DNA of 24,467 nt, from positions 1 to 24,467 of the IMG/VR virus record IMGVR_UViG_3300046683_000134; one strand, 5' to 3'. The DNA is from a virus. Below are positions 18,886-24,467 of this stretch, piece after piece. How positions within the stretch are numbered: the first letter of the stretch is position 1; each line of letters begins with the position of its first letter. A program made the position numbers and the translations under genes. The notes beneath the pieces are model-generated. The model was not told the DNA's origin, searched no databases, and was given only the letters and a program-made list of their open reading frames with translations.

Positions 18886-19307
18886 TGGATCCCGGCGTCG
18901 CCCGCGCCTGGTGCGAGACGCTCGCGCGCGGCCTCCCCTCCCAGGACATTCGCCCGCAAGGCGCCGCGCCCTACCTGCGCCGGTACTTCGTCGCCGGCTG
19001 GAGTCCGCGCAACGGCGCCGCCGGCCCGGCCGTGTTTCTGCACCACTTCCTGAGCTCCGATCCCGACGACGCCGTACACTCGCACCCGTGGACGTGGGGC
19101 CTCTCGCTCATCCTCGTCGGCGGCTACATCGAACAACGCCTTACCGAGGACGACGAGCTCGCCGCGCGCACCTATCACCCCGGCGAGGTGAACGTCCTCA
19201 CGCCCGTCGACCGTCACCGGATCGTCTTGCTCGAGCGCGACTGTTGGACGCTCTTTCTCGCCGGCCCATATGGACAGCCGTGGACGTTCTACCCGCTCAC
19301 ACCATGA
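18885..19307 (+). CDS. Cupin-like protein of a phage family
   Basis: A 140-residue protein; ATG 18885 overlaps the HNH stop by one base. It contains LRRYFVAGWSPR, then FLHHFLSSDPDDAVHSHPWT with a histidine pair as in cupins, GLSLILVGGYIEQRL, YHPGEVNVLTPVDRHRIVLL with a further His, and ends WTLFLAGPYGQPWTFYPL. Many small phages carry this H-x-H-P-W metal-binding beta-barrel among terminase or head genes, with unknown function. The metal ligands may be His75, His77 and the His of DRHRI (positions approximate). Enzymatic activity cannot be predicted. Confidence 0.7.
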   Translation: MDPGVARAWCETLARGLPSQDIRPQGAAPYLRRYFVAGWSPRNGAAGPAVFLHHFLSSDPDDAVHSHPWTWGLSLILVGGYIEQRLTEDDELAARTYHPGEVNVLTPVDRHRIVLLERDCWTLFLAGPYGQPWTFYPLTP

Positions 19308-19513
19308 GACGCCGAGATCCGGCCGAGATCCGAACGGGCCGAAACCGCGAAACCGCAAACTGCTTGATTCGATAAAGTCGCGGGCCGCAAGTGCTTGACT
19401 CGATAGACGATACGGTGGGGGGAGGGCAAAGGTTCGCGGCCGACGGGCCAGGATACCCCCTGCGCCGAGAGTTAACAATCACGCTAAAGTACACGCGCTA
19501 AAGGGTTTAGTCA
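19308..19513 (+). promoter_or_regulatory. Non-coding gap before the large terminase (late promoter or packaging site candidate)
   Basis: 206 bases hold no ORF. TGCTTGAYTCGATARA occurs twice (19361-19376 and 19392-19407), 31 bp apart, and CGCTAAAG occurs twice just before the start (19482 and 19496). TTGATT or TTGACT in the repeat could be a -35 but no -10 fits well. This is the natural position for the late promoter, for a terminase recognition site (cos/pac), or both. None is proven. Confidence 0.45.
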
Positions 19514-21358
19514 ATGGCTGAGGCGTTAGAGCCCGTCCCGACACGCAAAACGGGACGCCCGCGCGTACCGAAGGCCGAAAAGGACGCCCGCGGGTATACG
19601 CAGGCACCTGGCCGAGAACCGGGCGAGAAGGCACCAGGACGCCGTAGGAACCGCGTACCGAAGGCGCCCGCACCTCGGGCCTTCACCACGATCGCGCGGG
19701 CCTATATGGCCGATGTGACAGGCGAGGTCATACCGGCCTGCAAGTGGGTCAAATTAGCGGTCGAACGGCAGAGGCGCGACCTCGAACGGGCCGGCGATCC
19801 CGCCTGGCCGTATGCCTGGGACGAGGCCGAGGCGGCGGCCGTCTGCGCCTTTGTCGAGCGCCTCCCGCACGTCGAGGGCCGCTGGACGTCGCCGCTGATC
19901 AAGCTCGAGCCGGCCCAGGTGTTTTTGCTGTCGACGTTGTTTGGTTGGCGCCTGAAGGCCGATCCGCGGCGCCGGCGGTTTACCGCGCTCTATTGGGAGC
20001 TCGGGCGCAAGGGGGCGAAAAGTACGCTGATGGCCGGGATCGCGCTGTATCACCTACTCTGCGAGGACGAGCCCGGGCCGACGGTGATCTGCGGGGCGAC
20101 GACGGGATCGCAGGCGCGGATCGTGTTTGGGATCGCGCAGCAAATGATCACCCGCTCGGCCTTTCTGCGGGGCCAGGGCCTCCGCTCGTTTGTCAATGCG
20201 ATCTGCCTGATGCCCGACGGGCACCAGACGATCGGCGGGATGCGGCCGATCAACGCGAAGGCCTCGACGCAGGACGGGCTGAACCCGTCGCTCATCGTGC
20301 TCGACGAGAGTCACGCCCAGACATTCGAGCTTCACGACGTGCTCAAGAGCGCCCAGGGCGCGCGCGCGAACCCGCTCCTCCTCTGCCCGACGACGGCGGG
20401 GTACAACCAACTCTCGATCGGGTTTGCCCTGCGGACGACCGTCACCAAGATCCTCGAGCGCGTCGTCGAGGCCGAGCACCTCCTCGGGATGATCTACACG
20501 CTCGACGAGGGCGACGACTGGCGCGACGAGCGCCTCTGGATCAAGGCGAACCCGCTGATCGGCGTGACGCCGACGCTCGACTACATGCGGCGGTATTGTC
20601 TCGACGCGCAACAGACGCCCGGCCTCGAGGGCGAATTCAAAGTGAAATGCTGCTCGATGTGGGCGACGGCGGGCTCGGCCTGGCTGAGTATGTCGCATTG
20701 GGAGGCCTGCACGGATCGCGCGCTGCGCCTCGAGCAGTTTGTCGGGCGCCCGTGCTGGATCGGCGCCGACCTGGCGCAACTCGACGACCTGGCCGCCGTC
20801 GCGTACGTGTTCGAGGACGAGGATCGCCTCGTCGCCTTTGTGACGTGTTACCTCCCGGCCGACGTCGTGCTCGAGCGGGCGCGGGCCGTGCCCGAGTATC
20901 GCCTCTGGAATGAGCGCGGCGAGCTCGTGCTCACCTCGGGCACGATGATCGATTTCGCGCGGATCGAGGCCGACATTCGCCTCGCCTGTACGCGCTTCGC
21001 CGTGCGCGATATCTGTTTCGATCAGTTTGGCTCGGTGCAAATGATGGGATCGTTGTTCAACTCGGGCTATCCGGCGCGCTCGGAGCAGAAGAACCCGAAG
21101 TCGACGACGCCGCCGGCGCGCGAGCTCGAGGCCCGCGTCAAGCATGGGCGGTTTCGGCACGATGGGAACACCTGTCTCAAATGGCAGGCCTCGAACGCCG
21201 TCGTACGCCGCGGCACGGACGATACGATCCTCCCGCAGAAAGAGCGCGTCGACTCGCCGAACAAGATCGACGCAATCGACGCGCTCACGCTCGCGATCGG
21301 CGGCTACCTGCGCGCGCAAGAGGCGACGCCGAAATACAACATGCTGGTGATGGGGTGA
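19514..21358 (+). CDS. Terminase large subunit
   Basis: A 614-residue packaging ATPase and nuclease of the HK97-like Terminase_1 family. A basic N-terminus (about residues 1-55) precedes the ATPase. Walker A is GRKGAKST at 164-171 and Walker B with the catalytic Glu is IVLDESH at 261-267. The RNase H-like nuclease begins at GADL (Asp419), with FDQFG (Asp503) and the IDAIDALTLA helix (Asp586 and Asp589) completing the metal site. It translocates DNA into procapsids and cuts it. No recognisable small subunit is encoded upstream, where one is normally found. The start follows a non-coding gap with repeats. Confidence 0.93.
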   Translation: MAEALEPVPTRKTGRPRVPKAEKDARGYTQAPGREPGEKAPGRRRNRVPKAPAPRAFTTIARAYMADVTGEVIPACKWVKLAVERQRRDLERAGDPAWPYAWDEAEAAAVCAFVERLPHVEGRWTSPLIKLEPAQVFLLSTLFGWRLKADPRRRRFTALYWELGRKGAKSTLMAGIALYHLLCEDEPGPTVICGATTGSQARIVFGIAQQMITRSAFLRGQGLRSFVNAICLMPDGHQTIGGMRPINAKASTQDGLNPSLIVLDESHAQTFELHDVLKSAQGARANPLLLCPTTAGYNQLSIGFALRTTVTKILERVVEAEHLLGMIYTLDEGDDWRDERLWIKANPLIGVTPTLDYMRRYCLDAQQTPGLEGEFKVKCCSMWATAGSAWLSMSHWEACTDRALRLEQFVGRPCWIGADLAQLDDLAAVAYVFEDEDRLVAFVTCYLPADVVLERARAVPEYRLWNERGELVLTSGTMIDFARIEADIRLACTRFAVRDICFDQFGSVQMMGSLFNSGYPARSEQKNPKSTTPPARELEARVKHGRFRHDGNTCLKWQASNAVVRRGTDDTILPQKERVDSPNKIDAIDALTLAIGGYLRAQEATPKYNMLVMG

Positions 21359-21362
21359 CGTC

Positions 21363-21581
21363 ATGACGATCCCGAGTCCGCGAACGATCGCCGTCCTGAT
21401 CGCCGCCTGCCGAGCGGCGATCGCGTATGACGAGGCGATCGCGCGTCACGGCCTGGTCGACGATTGCAAGCCGCTCGCGGGCCAGTTCGGCGCCGTCACG
21501 CAGGGCGACGACCTGGACGCGCTCTATATGGATTGGATGACGAAGGCGCGCGCGGCGCTCGCGCTACTCGAGGGCGAGTGA
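21363..21581 (+). CDS. Small hypothetical protein after the terminase
   Basis: A 72-residue protein four bases after the terminase, mostly helical (RTIAVLIAACRAAIAYDEAI, ALYMDWMTKARAALALLEGE). Its stop overlaps the RHH gene GTG. No family was recognised. Its placement between terminase and capsid genes suggests a minor role in packaging or head assembly. Confidence 0.65.
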   Translation: MTIPSPRTIAVLIAACRAAIAYDEAIARHGLVDDCKPLAGQFGAVTQGDDLDALYMDWMTKARAALALLEGE

Positions 21582-21757
21582 AGGCCCGCGGGCGCCCGCG
21601 GATCGACGCCGGCGACTCGTCGCAAGTGATCACCGTCCGATTGACGACGAAACAATACGATCGCTTGTGCGCGGAGGCGCGCCGCGGCGATCTCAGCGTC
21701 CCGGCCGTGATCCGCAAGGCCCTCGAGCGCGACCTCGAGCGGCGCCGGCGCGAATAA
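21578..21757 (+). CDS. Ribbon-helix-helix DNA-binding protein
   Basis: A 59-residue protein starting at GTG 21578 with a 4-base overlap. The sequence VITVRLTTKQYDRLCAEARR, then GDLSVPAVIRKALERDLE, fits CopG/Arc-type ribbon-helix-helix proteins: a beta strand for DNA contact, then two helices. It has a basic GRPR start. It could regulate late genes, or bind packaging DNA in place of the missing small terminase; the latter is speculation. It is not preceded by its own promoter. Confidence 0.75.
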   Translation: MKARGRPRIDAGDSSQVITVRLTTKQYDRLCAEARRGDLSVPAVIRKALERDLERRRRE

Positions 21758-21810
21758 AGTACTTAAAAATCGACACGGCGCCCGGCCGGCCGCAAGCTCG
21801 ACGGCCAACA

Positions 21811-23646
21811 ATGGATCGGGCGTACGCGCTGCTCGAGATCAAGGCCGTCGACGCCGAGCGGCGCCGGTTTTCTGGTATCGCCTCGACGCCCGAGCTCGAT
21901 CGCCAGGGCGATAGCATCGATCCCGCCGGCGCCACCTTTCGCGCCGAAATTCCGCTCCTGTTTCACCACGATCAAAAGCAACCCGTCGGCACGGCGCGCC
22001 TAAGCCTGTTACCGGACGGCCGGATCGGGTTTGACGCCGAGATCGCGACCGTCGACGAGCCCGGCGTCCTCAAGAATCGCGTCGATGAGGCCTGGCAGTC
22101 CGTCAAGGCGGGCCTAATGCGCGGCGTCTCGATCGGGTTTCAGGCCGCGAAGGACGGGATCGAGCGCCTCGCGAGCGGCGCCCGCAAGCTCACCAAAACC
22201 GAAATTTGCGAGCTCTCGCTCGTGACGATCCCGGCGAACCGAAACGCCACAATTTTAACCGTCAAATCGTTAGCGGCGCCTGCGCGCCCGAGGTCTGCTA
22301 TGAAAACGACAACCGGCGAACACGTCACGAACCTCGAGCACAAGCGCGCCGCGCACGTCGGACGCATGACCGAGATCATGGAAACCGCCGCGGCCGACGC
22401 CGCGACGCTCACCGACGAGGCCGCGACCGAACACGACGAGCTCGGCCTCCAGGTGAAACAGATCGACGCGGATCTCGTGCGCTGGCGCGAGCTCGACAAG
22501 ATGCAAGTCGCCGCGGCCGTGCCCGTGCCCGAGACGCCGAAGGGCGGCGGCCTGTTTATCGCCAACCCGCGCCCGGTGATTTCAGTCAAGGCGAACGTCG
22601 AGCCCGGGACCGGATTCATCCGGTACTGCCAGGCGCTCGCGGCCTCGAGGGGCAACGCGATGCAGGCCGTCGAGTACGCCAAACGCTGGCACGACTCGAC
22701 GCCCGAGGTCGAGCTCGTGCTCAAGGCGGCCGTCGCCGCCGGCACGACGACCGACGCGACCTGGGCCGGGCCGCTCGCGCCGATCAAGCCGCTCACCGAC
22801 GAATTCATCGCCTACCTGCGACCGGCCACGATCCTCGGCAAGATTCCGACGTTTCTCAAAGTGCCGTTCAACGTCTCGATCGCGGCGCAGACCGGCGGCG
22901 GGACGTACGGCTGGGTCGGCCAGGGCGCGCCGAAACCCGTCGGGAAACTCGCCTTTGCGACCGTGACCCTCGGGATCACCAAGTGCGCCGGGATCATCGT
23001 GATCACCGAGGAGCTCGCGCGCAATTCGTCGCCCGACGCGGAATCGGTGATCCGGCGCGATATGGTCGCCGGGATCGCGCAATTCCTCGATCAGCAATTC
23101 ATTGACCCGGCCGCCGCGGCCGTCGCCGGCGTCGCGCCGGGCTCGGTGACGAACGGCGTCACGCCGATCACGACCGCCGGCTCGACGCCCGCGAACGCGC
23201 GCACCGACATTCAGGCGATGGCGAACGCCATGACGGCGCTCAACATCTCGACGGCCGGCGCCTATCTGATCCTCTCGGAATCGAACGCGCTGGCGCTGAC
23301 GAACGCGCTCAACCCGCTCGGTCAGCAACTATTCCCGGGCATGGGCCAGCAAGGCGGCACGATCATGGGCTACCAGGCCGTCGCCTCACAGGCCGCCGGC
23401 ACGACGGTTGCGCTGATCAAACCGGATCAAATCCTCTACGCCGACGACGGCGGCGTGACGATCGACGTCTCGCGCGAGGCCTCGCTCCAAATGGACTCGG
23501 CGCCGATGGCCGTGCCCGATGCGACGGTTGTCCTGACGAGCCTCTGGCAAATGAATTATGTCGGGTTGAGAGCCGAGAGATTTGTCAATTGGAAAAAAGC
23601 GCGGACGGGCGTCGTGCAGTACACCGTCGCGACGTATGCCGCCTAA
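21811..23646 (+). CDS. Fused prohead protease and major capsid protein
   Basis: A 611-residue polyprotein. Residues 1-155 are an HK97-type (U35) protease with the catalytic set His52 or His53 (LLFHHDQKQPVG), Ser107 (GLMRGVSIGF) and Glu134 (EICELSLVTIPANRNA). Residues about 165-240 form the helical delta-like scaffold domain, and the rest is the HK97-fold capsid subunit (FIRYCQALAA, GGGTYGWVGQGAPKPV, IVITEELARNS). Cleavage should separate the parts. Met164 at 22300, preceded by a weak GAGG, could also start the capsid alone. ATG 21811 is used because the frame upstream overlaps the RHH gene. Confidence 0.92.
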   Translation: MDRAYALLEIKAVDAERRRFSGIASTPELDRQGDSIDPAGATFRAEIPLLFHHDQKQPVGTARLSLLPDGRIGFDAEIATVDEPGVLKNRVDEAWQSVKAGLMRGVSIGFQAAKDGIERLASGARKLTKTEICELSLVTIPANRNATILTVKSLAAPARPRSAMKTTTGEHVTNLEHKRAAHVGRMTEIMETAAADAATLTDEAATEHDELGLQVKQIDADLVRWRELDKMQVAAAVPVPETPKGGGLFIANPRPVISVKANVEPGTGFIRYCQALAASRGNAMQAVEYAKRWHDSTPEVELVLKAAVAAGTTTDATWAGPLAPIKPLTDEFIAYLRPATILGKIPTFLKVPFNVSIAAQTGGGTYGWVGQGAPKPVGKLAFATVTLGITKCAGIIVITEELARNSSPDAESVIRRDMVAGIAQFLDQQFIDPAAAAVAGVAPGSVTNGVTPITTAGSTPANARTDIQAMANAMTALNISTAGAYLILSESNALALTNALNPLGQQLFPGMGQQGGTIMGYQAVASQAAGTTVALIKPDQILYADDGGVTIDVSREASLQMDSAPMAVPDATVVLTSLWQMNYVGLRAERFVNWKKARTGVVQYTVATYAA

Positions 23647-23650
23647 ACGT

Positions 23651-23857
23651 ATGACCGTCCTGCGGGACGGGTATTTCGACGGCGCGTACCGGCGGCCGGG
23701 CGATGTGATCGAGGTCGAGGAGGCCTGGATCGAGTCGCTCGAGCAGGCGCGGTTTGCAGAGGGGGAATCATGGCCGGCGACTCGCTCGACGTCACCGCTC
23801 GGATCTATCACACCGAAAACGGCGTCGCTCACGACGAAGGCGAAACCTACGCCGTAA
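23651..23857 (+). CDS. Small protein downstream of capsid, long overlap with next gene
   Basis: A 68-residue protein; an alternative ATG at 23636 overlaps the capsid stop. The first half (TVLRDGYFDGAYRRPGDVIE, VEEAWIESLEQARF) resembles short SH3-like phage proteins found behind capsid genes. From about residue 40 the frame overlaps the next gene by 88 bases, and the sequence there (SWPATRSTSPLGSITPKTAS) has the look of a shadow translation, so the true gene may have lost its stop. Function is unknown; a head-decoration or connector role is possible. Confidence 0.6.
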   Translation: MTVLRDGYFDGAYRRPGDVIEVEEAWIESLEQARFAEGESWPATRSTSPLGSITPKTASLTTKAKPTP

Positions 23858-24141
23858 CCGATCGCGTCCTCGCCGAAACGCTCCGCGGGATCGGGTTCGT
23901 CTCGATCGAGGGCTGGACGGACGCGCCGCCGCCTGAGTCCCTACCGGCGACCGGCGCGACCGCCGGGACGCCCGGCACGTTTACGCCGGCGGGGTGCGTG
24001 ATCCCGGCGACGCTCGCCGCCATGACGGGCCTGGCGGCGACGCCCGCGACGGCCTGGACGACTGGCGAGTCCGTCGTCCTCGGCGACGCGAGCGAGGCCT
24101 CCTGGGACGGGACCGCCTGGATCGCGGGGCCGGCCGCCTAG
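23770..24141 (+). CDS. Putative head decoration or head-neck protein with tail-tube-like C-terminal module
   Basis: A 123-residue protein with a GAGGGGG ribosome binding site. Residues 1-50 (VTARIYHTENGVAHDEGETY, AVTDRVLAETLRGIGFV) form one small domain. Residues 69-123 are a module reading GTFTP, AATPATAWTTG, LGDASEAS and GTAW, which is 51% identical (28/55, ungapped) to the end of the major tail protein. Genes between capsid and portal often encode capsid decoration or stabilisation proteins, and the shared module suggests a surface role. It ends three bases before the portal ATG. Confidence 0.65.
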   Translation: MAGDSLDVTARIYHTENGVAHDEGETYAVTDRVLAETLRGIGFVSIEGWTDAPPPESLPATGATAGTPGTFTPAGCVIPATLAAMTGLAATPATAWTTGESVVLGDASEASWDGTAWIAGPAA

Positions 24142-24144
24142 GCT

Positions 24145-24467
24145 ATGGGAATCCTCGACGCGATGCGCGCGCGCCTCTCGCGGTCGAGTGCGGCCGCGAC
24201 GCCGGCGGCGAGCGCCGGATCGGGCGCCTGGTACCCGATCGTCCACGAGCCGTATCCGGGCGCCTGGCAGAACAACGACGCGCTCGTCCTCGACACGCCG
24301 CTCAGCAATCCGACGGTGTTTCGGTGCATCTCCCTCATTAGTGGCGATATCGCGAAAACGCCGCTCAACCTCGTCGCGCTCGACGACGACGGGATCTGGA
24401 CCGAGACGACGTCGCCGGCCTTTTCGCCCGTCCTCACCAAACCGAACCGCTACCAGACGATCGGGCA
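24145..24467 (+). CDS. Phage portal protein, N-terminal part (continues at base 3)
   Basis: The first 107 codons and two bases of the portal gene. The ATG at 24145 follows the preceding stop by three bases. The translation MGILDAMRARLSRSSAAATP leads to HEPYPGAWQNNDALVLDTPL and then SNPTVFRCISLISGDIA. The last is the conserved N-terminal portal pattern in which a first V-[FY]-x-C-[IV] helix precedes the core. After the 127-base overlap, the frame continues at window base 3 and ends at 1154. Confidence 0.93.
   Translation, partial: MGILDAMRARLSRSSAAATPAASAGSGAWYPIVHEPYPGAWQNNDALVLDTPLSNPTVFRCISLISGDIAKTPLNLVALDDDGIWTETTSPAFSPVLTKPNRYQTIG
24341..24467. repeat. Contig-end overlap (copy of 1-127)
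   Basis: This is the right-hand copy of the 127-base overlap. Counting only one copy gives the 24,340-bp circle. Confidence 0.95.

Noticed and set aside
20054-21364. 436-residue minus-strand ORF opposite the terminase
   Set aside because: The terminase motifs are complete on the plus strand, and the antisense frame is a composition artefact.

Overview
The window is one complete small temperate siphophage genome, or its circularised prophage form. Bases 1-127 are identical to 24341-24467, and the portal gene reads through that junction in one frame (24145 to the end, then on to 1154). The molecule is therefore a circle of 24,340 bp opened inside the portal gene. 127 is a common assembler k-mer, so the repeat is more likely an assembly overlap than a physical terminal repeat. 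Base composition is high-GC (roughly two-thirds by eye, not counted). GATC is unusually frequent. The host cannot be named from the sequence; a high-GC, perhaps soil-type, bacterium fits.

Late module, all on +, read around the circle: HNH nuclease (18592), cupin-like protein (18885), large terminase (19514), two small ORFs, a fused HK97-type protease and capsid protein (21811), two small head genes, portal (24145 to 1154), head-tail connectors (1158-2704), tail tube (2720), a tail chaperone pair with a -1 frameshift at nine As (3603-4126), tape measure (4130), tail hub (5970), distal tail proteins (8688, 9165) and two tiny membrane proteins (9503, 9661). A complete tRNA-Val(CAC) lies antisense at the end of this module.

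Lysogeny module: a non-coding block at 9836-10274 is packed with repeats, including eight copies of GGTTCGAG. It is followed by a minus-strand operon of a tyrosine integrase and a 77-residue protein, then a small convergent ORF, then a CI-like repressor (-) divergent from a Cro-like gene (+). The 79-bp divergent region holds a clear operator and a TTGACA promoter, and both transcripts appear to be almost leaderless.

Early module (12482-18501, +): tightly overlapping genes for an HTH protein, a putative ssDNA-annealing protein, an adenine methyltransferase, two PD-(D/E)XK-like proteins, a winged-helix-like replication protein apparently interrupted by a frameshift at A6, several tiny unknown ORFs, a lipoprotein, and a compositionally foreign zinc/coiled-coil gene.

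No polymerase, primase, helicase, endolysin or small terminase was recognised. The points most worth following are the octamer-rich block beside the tRNA, a 55-residue module shared by the tail-tube and a head protein, the substituted catalytic residues of the integrase, and the near-leaderless genetic switch.
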